Of a DNA stretch of 5,802 bases, positions 1-5,802 are shown piece by piece. The notes beneath the pieces are model-generated. The model was not told where the DNA came from, made no database searches, and was given only the letters and a program-made list of their open reading frames with translations. Position 1 is the stretch's first letter. Each line of letters opens with the position of its first letter. Made by a program: the position numbers and the translations under genes. This stretch comes from Methylotenera sp. (GTDB taxonomy: Bacteria; Pseudomonadota; Gammaproteobacteria; Burkholderiales; Methylophilaceae): the NCBI GenBank assembly GCA_027487055.1, contig JAIYEJ010000181.1:1-5802 (forward strand), written 5' to 3'.

Positions 1-1296
1 TGGAATTTGAAAGGCTGAATAAAGGCGCCAGTATTTGGGTATTTGATTTTTACCTTTTACTTCAATTATTGATATGCCAAAAGCATCACAGTCGACACCT
101 AAAACAGTCAAGTATTCTTGTAATGCAAGTTCTTCTGTTTCTCCTTCCACTAAGATTAAGCACCTAGCAAAAAAACCTTCATTCAGTCTATGGTTTGATG
201 TCGTTTTATAGAAAGGTTGAATATTGTCAATGCTAATCTTTTTCTCGGGGACGCCTGTTTTTATTGCATAGTCAACTAAGTTATTTTTTGAAACCTGAAT
301 TAGTGAAGTTGATTCTTTTCCTTCATTTTCTAAATCTGGAATCTTCACGACTCGACCTATAGAATCAAAATATTCAGTGTCTATAAATGAATCTGAATGT
401 GTTGATATGATTACTTGTATGCCTGTTTCTGCAAGATCTCGTAATACCTTTGAAAGGTGTCTTCTCGCTTGGGGATGTAAAAACAATTCAGGCTCTTCAA
501 GGGCAAGGACACCATTTACTCCACCACTATTTTTAAAATTATGAGCGTAACTTCTTAGTAAAGCAATTAAAATCATATTTCTTGCTCCTTCACCTAATTC
601 ATCAACATCAATTGGTTTGTCTGACTGATTAGGGTCTAATGCAAGAATTTGCATTGTTTTAAAGTAGTTTGCTGGTGTAAAAGGTTTGAAATCAATTTTC
701 ATATGCCCTTTTCCACTTGGTAGTAAAAGTTTGAATTGCTTTGAAAAGTCATCAAGAAAACTTGTGAAACCCGGGACTTTATGGAATGAATCAATTACGC
801 TTTCAAATCCTTGTTCAATTTCTATTTTTAGCTCATCGGTTATCTTTTTATGAAATGCTTTTCTGATTCTACCTATTAATGTCCAATCGTAAAATGATAA
901 GTGCTTATCAAATGTTCTGTCAGCCCCCAAGTATGTGGAAGGGAAGTCTTCCTTTATTGACGGACTTCCAAAGGGAATTTTATTTCGTCCTGACCAATCC
1001 AAAAAATATTTGATACCCCAATCATTTGGTGTCGGACAAAAGTTTACGAATTTTCCATTGTCAAAGAAAAGATTTATCTGTATTTGGTTTTCCTTGTTTC
1101 TTAGATAGTAGTCGTGGTCTTCTAGTTTTTCACGTCCATACCAAGAGTCGCCACAAATTGCATCTATTGCTCTTATGATATTAGATTTGCCTGCGTTGTT
1201 TTCTCCAACGAGAACCAAAATTCCTGATTCAGGAAATTCTATCGTCAGGTCTTTAATTGACTTAAAGTTTGATATTTGAATTTTAGATAATTTCAT
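1..1296 (-). CDS. OLD-family ATP-dependent endonuclease (AAA/ABC ATPase + TOPRIM), 3' part outside window
   Basis: The ATG at 1294-1296 opens 432 codons without a stop, and the frame runs off the left edge. The N-terminus (KIQISNFKSIKDL) is the typical first strand of SMC/RecF/OLD ATPases. Visible motifs are Walker A GENNAGKS (residues 31-38), an ABC-signature-like LGEGARN (234-240), Walker B GVLALEEPELFLHP (262-275, with E267-E268 in place of the usual D-E) and an H-loop STHS (298-301). A TOPRIM domain follows, beginning LILVEGETEE (380-389, metal-binding Glu E384) and continuing with GISIIEVKGKNQIP (407-420). The TOPRIM DxD motif would lie just beyond the edge, so its integrity cannot be judged. 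In the family, an ABC-type ATPase controls a TOPRIM nuclease that cuts or nicks DNA. Members act alone or as GajA of Gabija with a UvrD-like helicase. The partner gene, if any, would be transcribed next, left of the window. There is no clear ribosome binding site, but the start matches the family. Identification of the family is secure; the subtype is not. Confidence 0.93.
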   Translation of the reverse strand, partial: MKLSKIQISNFKSIKDLTIEFPESGILVLVGENNAGKSNIIRAIDAICGDSWYGREKLEDHDYYLRNKENQIQINLFFDNGKFVNFCPTPNDWGIKYFLDWSGRNKIPFGSPSIKEDFPSTYLGADRTFDKHLSFYDWTLIGRIRKAFHKKITDELKIEIEQGFESVIDSFHKVPGFTSFLDDFSKQFKLLLPSGKGHMKIDFKPFTPANYFKTMQILALDPNQSDKPIDVDELGEGARNMILIALLRSYAHNFKNSGGVNGVLALEEPELFLHPQARRHLSKVLRDLAETGIQVIISTHSDSFIDTEYFDSIGRVVKIPDLENEGKESTSLIQVSKNNLVDYAIKTGVPEKKISIDNIQPFYKTTSNHRLNEGFFARCLILVEGETEELALQEYLTVLGVDCDAFGISIIEVKGKNQIPKYWRLYSAFQIP

Positions 1297-1462
1297 TGAA
1301 AGAATTATTTTGGTGGGGTATATGGTTGGTAAAATGAAAGTAGCAAAAGTGGCGTCTACGGACTTGGATGATGATACCCATCAGGCCTTGCCGGTAGTGA
1401 TTGTGGCGATGTGGAGTACAAAACCCCGCCTATTGTAAATGTGCTGTTCGCTGTTAACCATT
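1297..1462. other. GC-rich intergenic spacer upstream of the OLD gene
   Basis: This 166-bp stretch separates the TIR-like gene remnant from the OLD gene and must contain the OLD gene's 5' untranslated region. A hand count of 1351-1430 gives 45 G/C in 80 bases (56%), against 31 in 100 for a sample inside the OLD gene (661-760). The spacer is therefore richer in GC than its coding neighbours, the reverse of the normal pattern. Its minus strand carries AATAGGCGGGG (1424-1434). Its ends have a short inverted pair, ATGGTT (1322-1327) and AACCAT (1456-1461). A 38-codon plus-strand ORF at 1322-1438 has no recognisable features. I read the block as a probable mobile or interspersed intergenic element of the kind common in Bacteroidota. 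That reading is inference, since no second full copy is visible here. No promoter could be assigned with confidence. Confidence 0.45.
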
Positions 1463-2340
1463 CTACTTCTTGTCTCCTCGACCATGTCTTGAAATTATTC
1501 GTTCTGCGTCCATAATCATATCCTTTACGGCTTCCCTCATTCTCAGTGGCATATTATTTTCCATTAGACGCATTAACCTATTTTGAAGTCTGTCGTAAAA
1601 TTCTTTCACCATTTCAATTGGTGCATTACTTGTAGAGATTTCCTATAATTTTCTAAAATCATGTTTTGCCCTATCAAATTCCATTTCAAAACGATTAGAC
1701 ATTTCATTTGTCACGATCTCCTTGTCTGCTATTCTTCTCAATGTATGTCTGAAATCCGTTCTTAAATCATTCATTTCGGACATAATTATTTGCATCATTT
1801 TAGCGGTGTCATTGTCTGAAACATTCTTTAAAGAGGCAGGGCTTGATAAGGATAATAAACTAACAATTGAGTTAATTCCTTCTCCTTTGTCTGTAGCTTC
1901 TTTGGTGGCAGTTAAAGCCTCTGCAATAAAGTCTTGGTCTTCTAATACCTCTCTGTATTTGAGTTCTTTTCTGTATTCCGTATATCTCAATGGGGAAATA
2001 TCGAAGATTTTTGGAGTTTCGCATTGTTGAACTAATACTGTCGGTTTATCAAATGCTTGTCTAAGTCCAAGTTCAAATAAAACATTTGGATTTCTGTTAC
2101 TCAAGTCACAAATTGCCATAGGGCTTTCAATGAGCTTCTGCAATATATCAAGGTGTATTAGATAAGTCTGTTTTACTTCGTCAGCTCTCACTGCTTTGAA
2201 ACCATACTTATTGCAGGCAACCTTAAAAAGGTCTTCATACACTTAATTAAAATGCCCTTTGTCATAGTCCTCTTGATCTGCAATGGGCATTATTATAAAA
2301 CAGTCATTACTACTATTTTCCTTTTTATTTCTTTTGTCAT
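1463..2340 (-). pseudogene. Broken TIR-like / nucleoside-deoxyribosyltransferase-like protein gene
   Basis: The longest intact piece is 199 codons (2242 down to 1643), but its GTG 'start' sits inside the domain. Directly upstream in the same frame are the missing first strand and loop, CFIIMPIADQEDYDKGHF (2302-2249), then Asn and an in-frame TAA (2243-2245) before VYEDLFK. The family normally has a Lys or similar residue there. The CFIIMP segment has no start codon in its own frame. The obvious ATG (2338-2340) lies one base out of phase, and one extra A in an A-run near 2316-2335 would join them. After the TAG at 1643-1645 the frame stays open for 59 more codons to the TAG at 1463-1465. Repaired, the protein would be 292 residues. 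Family marks are MPI, RADEV (about residues 52-56) and CDLSNRNPNVLFELG (about 78-92). The Glu in LFELG aligns by pattern with the catalytic Glu of nucleoside deoxyribosyltransferases. Related TIR-like proteins are proposed nucleotide- or NAD-processing effectors. The C-terminal half looks helical. It could still be expressed as a truncated form. Confidence 0.78.
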
Positions 2341-2509
2341 TTTAGTGTTCTTTTGTCTCACTTGTACCTAACGTTTAACGGATTTGCGGGCGGTTAAAAC
2401 ACGGCTACAGTTAATTTCTGTAAGCTGTTGAGCTGCAGATGTATTAAGTCGCGTTAATTATAGCGGTAGTCGTTTCTAATCTTATACGTGTAAAAGAAAT
2501 GTGAAAACC
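2341..2509. other. Intergenic spacer between AbiH and the TIR-like remnant
   Basis: This 169-bp spacer lies downstream of the AbiH stop and upstream of the TIR-like start. I see no gene in it. It holds short GC-rich blocks in an AT-rich setting: GCGGGCGG (2386-2393) and ATAGCGG (2460-2466). It also holds the string ACCTAACGTTTAACGG (2366-2381), which reads GTTAGGT on the minus strand, 25 bases before the ATG at 2340. GTTAGGT fits the integron core-site consensus GTTRRRY, but no convincing partner arm was found, so an attC site is not supported. No promoter with a clear Bacteroidota -33/-7 pair was recognised. The block probably belongs to the same class of intergenic elements as the 1297-1462 spacer, on composition only. 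Confidence 0.4.
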
Positions 2510-3661
2510 TCATTTTTGGGGTTGAAACATTGGTTCACAGTATTTTGCATTAACTACTTTATTTCTGAGTTCAGATTTTGATTTGAAATGTCGAGAAATG
2601 GAATAACTCTTCGGCACGTAATCATTTGAGCCTTCTGATTCAAAATAATATGGTTTAATGGAAATACAGTTTTCATGCTCGAAAATTGTTTTTAGTAAAG
2701 TCCTATCAGATATCCCACATGAATGGCCAAAGATTTGAATCTGATATGGGTTGTCTTCTATGAATTGTAGCAGATTACGATAATGATTGAACTGAAGATA
2801 TTTAAACGATTTTATATGTGTAAATAGGTTGTCATTTCTAAGTAGTTCAAATTGTTCATAATCGGGGTCTACTTCATCACCGAACCCAAAAACAGGGGCT
2901 TGAACTTTGTTGTCATCTCCTAAAAGTTGACCATGGATAGGAATGTAAGTGGTTTTTTTTAGATTCAGTTCTTTCGAATATGTTTCTGCAATATTTGTGT
3001 AATTGAAATTAAGAATGCAAATTTTTTCAGGGGTTTTATTCCCTTTAATTGTGTTTGGTTGAGTTTCTCTAGATTTAATGGTTTGTCTAAATTGAGTTAG
3101 AAGTTCATTTTTTGGTATGACGTTGTTTTTAACTACTTCTCCTTGCAAGTAATCAAGGAATTCCGTTTTGATGAATTCAAACTCTGCATTGAGTTCATCA
3201 ATACTGGTTTGGTTATTAGTGTTTTTTATTTCTTTTAGATGGTCAAAATATTTAATTTCTATATCGACCCAATTTTTATTTTGCACATCTTTGAATATTG
3301 ATGAAAAAAATGGCTTTTTCCAGTCTAATTGAATATAGGAATTGGTGTGTAATGTAATAAATTTTTCAAATGCGTTTTGAGGTTCCATTTTAGATATGAA
3401 TTCTATTCCATCAGAGATATGTATTTTTGAATGAATAGAAATGAAGAAATCTTCATAATGCATATTTGTTAAAAATTGAGATAATACCTTATGACAATAA
3501 TTATAAATAAAATCTTTGAAACTTGATTTCAATCCATGTGCTAGATCAAATCCATTACCAATAATTATTAAGCGATTAACTTCGTTGTACTTGTCAAATA
3601 TTTTTTGGGAAATTAGAGGGTTTATTGTTGAAAAATCTAATTGAGAGTTCGAAAGGTCCAT
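2510..3661 (-). CDS. AbiH-family abortive infection (phage resistance) protein
   Basis: This is a complete 383-residue gene with an ATG at 3659-3661 and a TGA at 2510-2512. It matches the AbiH family (Pfam 'bacteriophage abortive infection AbiH'). The marks are LIIIGNGFDLAHGLKSSFKDF (31-51), ILNFNYTN (216-223), PIHGQLLG (241-248), VFGFGDEVD (257-265) and QIFGHSCGISDRTLL (309-323), in the usual order and spacing. Members commonly have Leu where Cys315 stands. The founding lactococcal AbiH aborts phage infection; its biochemical activity is not established. The motif order recalls SIR2-type NAD-binding proteins (a glycine-rich GxG strand, a TNYD-like NFNYT, then HG, then G[HY]S..D), so an NAD-related activity is a reasonable inference but not shown. 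There is no signal peptide or membrane segment, so the protein is cytoplasmic. It stands alone, with 378 bp upstream and 169 bp downstream, and probably has its own promoter. The leader is A/T-rich with no Shine-Dalgarno sequence. It shows no truncation and appears functional. Confidence 0.93.
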   Translation of the reverse strand: MDLSNSQLDFSTINPLISQKIFDKYNEVNRLIIIGNGFDLAHGLKSSFKDFIYNYCHKVLSQFLTNMHYEDFFISIHSKIHISDGIEFISKMEPQNAFEKFITLHTNSYIQLDWKKPFFSSIFKDVQNKNWVDIEIKYFDHLKEIKNTNNQTSIDELNAEFEFIKTEFLDYLQGEVVKNNVIPKNELLTQFRQTIKSRETQPNTIKGNKTPEKICILNFNYTNIAETYSKELNLKKTTYIPIHGQLLGDDNKVQAPVFGFGDEVDPDYEQFELLRNDNLFTHIKSFKYLQFNHYRNLLQFIEDNPYQIQIFGHSCGISDRTLLKTIFEHENCISIKPYYFESEGSNDYVPKSYSISRHFKSKSELRNKVVNAKYCEPMFQPQK

Positions 3662-3755
3662 TTGAGATTTTTTTAAATTAGTTATATCTATTTTTTAATT
3701 ACCTGCCTAGGTGATTTGAATGTTAGCTCGAACTTTACTGGTTGTTAAAATTAAA

Positions 3756-3775
3756 TCACTTTTAGTGACTTTTTT
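3756..3775 (+). terminator. Weak terminator-like hairpin, plus strand
   Basis: The arms TCACT (3756-3760) and AGTGA (3764-3768) form a 5-bp stem with a 3-nt TTT loop, followed by C and six T's (3770-3775). The shape is that of a factor-independent terminator read on the plus strand, but the stem is short and no plus-strand gene lies upstream. Chance in AT-rich DNA is a serious alternative. Confidence 0.2.
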
Positions 3776-3805
3776 GTTCGTTAACACTGAGTCTGATTTA
3801 AAATT

Positions 3806-3842
3806 CTCACGAACTCGGTTTGATTGAGGAGTATTTCGTGGG
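3806..3842. repeat. Imperfect inverted repeat (possible hairpin or operator)
   Basis: CTCACGAA (3806-3813) pairs with TTCGTGGG (3835-3842), including one G-T pair. An inner register, ACTC (3813-3816) with GAGT (3829-3832), could pair instead of or partly with the outer stem. It sits in the middle of the non-coding spacer, about 145 bases upstream of the AbiH start. It could be an RNA hairpin, a protein-binding site or part of a dispersed element. Nothing visible decides among these. Confidence 0.3.
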
Positions 3843-3932
3843 TGTGGCATAAATTTGTGGTTGGGGTAATGAATGAAGAAACTGTGCCGCTATTCATTGT
3901 GTAAATTGAAATTTCTATGGTGTGTCCCCTTT

Positions 3933-3961
3933 CAGATTTTGCGATTCAAATCTGTTTTTTT
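3933..3961 (+). terminator. Terminator-like hairpin with T-run, plus strand
   Basis: CAGATTT (3933-3939) and AAATCTG (3948-3954) form a perfect 7-bp stem with an 8-nt loop, followed directly by seven T's (3955-3961). The orientation is plus, although all genes here are on the minus strand. It therefore does not end the exported-protein gene in the usual way: read on the minus strand, the hairpin is preceded by A's and lacks a trailing T-run. The stem is weak, with only two G-C pairs. It may end an unseen plus-strand transcript or be fortuitous. Confidence 0.3.
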
Positions 3962-4039
3962 GTGTAGCGATACTTAAATAAAGAGCGAACCATATTTTTG
4001 AGATTGTGAATTTTGCTATACTGACAGAGGTAATTAGTT

Positions 4040-5802
4040 TTATTTAATCACAGATACAGTTCCATTGAAACTTAAAAATTTGCTATTGCTTTTCCCTGTT
4101 AACAACCAAACATAAACTCCAGCGGGAATAGTTTGATCTGGCGACCAATATTTTTCATATTTATTTTCCCAGATTTTCTCACCCCAACTATTATAAATTT
4201 CCATTTTTATATCAGTAATCCCATAACTAGTAAAATCAAATTTTTCATTAAGATTGTCACTGTTCAGAGTAATGGCATTAGGTATAAATATTATCGGTTG
4301 GTAAGATGAGCATGATACGTTACTTGTACTTTGTATTCCATTTTTACTAAATGCAGTAACTCTATAGCATTTCTGGTTGTGTTGTAAGGAAATATAGTCC
4401 TTGTCGATGTAAGTGGTATCCTTAGTAAATGCAAGATGTTGCCACAGATTGCCGTCAAAATTCCCTTCTAATTGATAGTGATCTATACCTTCTGTCCATT
4501 TTTGATAACGATTAAAATTAATGGCACATTCGCTGAACTGGCCCGTCAAAGCAGTTAATTCTTGGATACTTAGGAAAATTGTTTTTCCAATATTGCTGAA
4601 GCCTGTGACATTTCCACAGCTGTCTTTACATTTGATTTTATATTCAATTGGGGCCGTTATTTCTTCAGTGAATTCATCAATGAAAAAAGTGTCCTGAGTA
4701 GTAGTGTAGTATTTGTTTTCTTTGTAAATTTCATAGAGAAATGTGTGTTTAAAAGACTTCCATTCTACTAAAGTTTGTTTGTTGTTCATTAAGGTAGCTC
4801 GTTTAATTATGGGACTATCGTTTGCGTTAAATGAATCTGAAATTGGAATATTGACCACGATTGTGTCGTACCATATCTCAGAATATCCATAGGATGTCCA
4901 TCCTTTAATTACAATCGGAAACTTCCCGCTAATTCCTGATTTTAAATGGCTATTGACGTCATTAGACGTGAACAAAATAGTAGTGTCTAAAAGTGATTTA
5001 TTGACTCTGATAAAATAATTATTCATTCCAGAACTCGTATCGGTCAAGTTATTGAATTTGATTTCCGCTATGCCACATTTGTAATTAATTTGGGGCTTTA
5101 CTTTTAAATAATGATAGATATTAGGGATAGAGTTGTGCAAATAACATATGGTGTTTAAACTGTCCACTAAAGTTTGGTATTTAAATGATTTTGTCTGATT
5201 TGGATTCCCGATAATGTCAAAATAGCATCTAGTTTTTCCTTTTGATCTGCGGTCTCTTTGAATTAATATACAACCATCTGGCACAAGTCTCAGGGCGTTA
5301 TAGCCAATGTCTGGAGATTTGAATGGTACTGTATGTACTATGTTTGTTTGCTTGGATAAAATATCGAACTGCTCAACATTACTTGTACGGTTATTTAGGT
5401 TGTCGGTTTTGCTTGAAAGACGGTAAATGAGTTTTCTATTTGGAGAAAAGACGAAGGGTTCGACAATATCACCGAAGTTGGCTTCGTAAAATAGGCGGGA
5501 TTTCTCATAAATCAATATAGGAATTCCAAAATCACTAGTTAACGGATTAAGATGAATAACGAATATTTCCTCAGTTCTTTGTGGTAATGCAACGGGGTCA
5601 CTATTAAATCGTGGACAAAATTCTGCGGAACCATGTACAGCGACAACGCACTGATCACCTACGTGATCGATGGTGATAGTGCTTCCGTAAGATATTTTAA
5701 TGCGTGGATGGTTTCGTATAGTATCGAGAAAAATTCGGCCTATCGGGAGTCTAGCATTAAATGCAAAATGAAAACCATGTAAATCAACTAAAAAGTTGGA
5801 CA
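4040..5802 (-). CDS. Large exported protein with type IX secretion (type B / CHU_C) sorting domain, 5' part outside window
   Basis: The stop TAA is at 4040-4042. The frame is open for 586 codons to the right edge, so the true start and signal peptide lie outside. A TTG at 5513-5515 that could pass as a start is internal, because coding sequence continues 95 codons beyond it. Numbering from the first visible codon (5798-5800), the region around 115-260 has propeller-like segments such as FSPNRKLIY (118-126) and ALRLVPDG (169-176). These resemble the 'FSPdgkkLY ... LQLGPDGKIY' repeats of Bacteroidota surface proteins. Two FN3-like domains follow (about 330-410 and 413-502). The C-terminus is a CHU_C / gliding-motility type B sorting domain: FIPNAITLNSDNLNEKFDF (505-523), MEIYNSWGEKIWE (533-545), PAGVYVWLLTGK (559-570) and GTVSVIK (580-586). 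In known cases this domain directs export through the type IX system. The role of the body is unknown; adhesion or binding is a guess. It shows no clear functional link to the defence genes. Confidence 0.9.
   Translation of the reverse strand, partial: SNFLVDLHGFHFAFNARLPIGRIFLDTIRNHPRIKISYGSTITIDHVGDQCVVAVHGSAEFCPRFNSDPVALPQRTEEIFVIHLNPLTSDFGIPILIYEKSRLFYEANFGDIVEPFVFSPNRKLIYRLSSKTDNLNNRTSNVEQFDILSKQTNIVHTVPFKSPDIGYNALRLVPDGCILIQRDRRSKGKTRCYFDIIGNPNQTKSFKYQTLVDSLNTICYLHNSIPNIYHYLKVKPQINYKCGIAEIKFNNLTDTSSGMNNYFIRVNKSLLDTTILFTSNDVNSHLKSGISGKFPIVIKGWTSYGYSEIWYDTIVVNIPISDSFNANDSPIIKRATLMNNKQTLVEWKSFKHTFLYEIYKENKYYTTTQDTFFIDEFTEEITAPIEYKIKCKDSCGNVTGFSNIGKTIFLSIQELTALTGQFSECAINFNRYQKWTEGIDHYQLEGNFDGNLWQHLAFTKDTTYIDKDYISLQHNQKCYRVTAFSKNGIQSTSNVSCSSYQPIIFIPNAITLNSDNLNEKFDFTSYGITDIKMEIYNSWGEKIWENKYEKYWSPDQTIPAGVYVWLLTGKSNSKFLSFNGTVSVIK

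Larger units (their letters stand above)
3662..4039. other. 378-bp intergenic spacer, non-coding, with several inverted repeats
   Basis: This long spacer lies between the exported-protein gene and AbiH. No ORF in it looks like a protein; the best is 38 codons on the minus strand at 3781-3897. It contains TCACT-TTT-AGTGA (3756-3768) followed by T's, an imperfect inverted repeat CTCACGAA...TTCGTGGG (3806-3842), and CAGATTT...AAATCTG (3933-3954) followed by seven T's. It also has ATAGCGG on the minus strand (3887-3893), the same heptamer as at 2460-2466. The AbiH promoter should lie in the 3662-3760 part. That part is very A/T-rich, but I could not pick a convincing -33/-7 pair. A small plus-strand RNA is possible but unproven. 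Confidence 0.5.

Noticed and set aside
1322..1438. 38-codon plus-strand ORF in the GC-rich spacer
   Set aside because: It is short, opposite in direction to all genes, has no recognisable motif and no ribosome binding site. It is more likely an accident of the GC-rich block.
1722..2030. 102-codon ORF on the plus strand
   Set aside because: It is antisense to the TIR-like gene, whose protein motifs are clear. Its own translation is hydrophobic and low in complexity, with no family marks.
1643..2242. Treating the 199-codon frame as an intact gene starting at GTG
   Set aside because: The family's CFIIMP strand and following loop are encoded directly upstream in the same frame, beyond an in-frame TAA. 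The GTG is an internal codon.
2341..2372. Integron gene cassette: GTTAGGT core site just before the TIR-like start
   Set aside because: GTTAGGT fits GTTRRRY and the distance to the ATG is suitable. However, no matching RYYYAAC arm with complementary inner boxes was found there, and the region after the gene (1462-1297) has no attC-like pair. One 7-mer is expected by chance.
2506..2523. Hairpin AACCTC / GGGGTT overlapping the AbiH stop codon, considered as its terminator
   Set aside because: The 6-bp stem includes a wobble pair, overlaps coding sequence, and is not followed by a solid T-run on the minus strand.
3781..3897. 38-codon minus-strand ORF in the long spacer
   Set aside because: Its composition is not protein-like, it has no ribosome binding site, and it overlaps inverted repeats. 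There is no evidence of coding.
5653..5668. Perfect inverted repeat GATCAC-CTAC-GTGATC
   Set aside because: It lies inside the open frame of the exported protein and is only 6 bp per arm. There is no reason to call it an operator.
1..5802. CRISPR array, tRNA, rRNA, insertion sequence or transposase, reverse transcriptase
   Set aside because: I looked on both strands and saw no regularly spaced repeats, no tRNA or rRNA signatures and no transposase or RT motifs.

Overview
The window is AT-rich, and every convincing gene lies on the minus strand. It most likely comes from a member of the Bacteroidota. The strongest argument is the gene at the right edge, whose C-terminus is a CHU_C / 'gliding motility-associated' type B sorting domain, a signal of the type IX secretion system found in that phylum. 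The absence of clear Shine-Dalgarno sequences and the low GC content of the genes fit this.

Layout from left to right, which is the reverse of transcription. Positions 1-1296 hold the N-terminal 432 codons of an OLD-family protein (ABC-type ATPase plus TOPRIM nuclease), cut by the left edge. Positions 1297-1462 are an unusually GC-rich spacer. Positions 1463-2340 hold a broken gene for a small TIR-like / nucleoside-deoxyribosyltransferase-like Rossmann protein. It carries a 1-nt frameshift near its start and an internal TAA, and a TAG stop is followed by 59 more open codons in the same frame. Positions 2341-2509 are a second spacer with GC-rich blocks. Positions 2510-3661 hold a complete AbiH-family phage-abortive-infection protein of 383 aa. 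Positions 3662-4039 are a 378-bp spacer with no convincing gene, but with several inverted repeats, two of them followed by T-runs on the plus strand. Positions 4040-5802 hold the C-terminal 586 codons of a large exported protein (propeller-like repeats, two FN3-like domains, CHU_C sorting domain), open through the right edge.

Three of the four genes (OLD, TIR-like, AbiH) belong to families known or suspected to act in phage defence, so this looks like part of a defence island beside a surface-protein gene. They share an orientation but are separated by spacers of 166 to 378 bp rather than packed as an operon. They are therefore better read as independently acquired units than as one multi-gene system. 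I see no proof of a new system. The items most worth a second look are the decayed TIR-like gene, the SIR2-like motif order in AbiH, the spacer elements, and whatever lies just left of the OLD gene, which decides whether it is a stand-alone OLD or a Gabija GajA.
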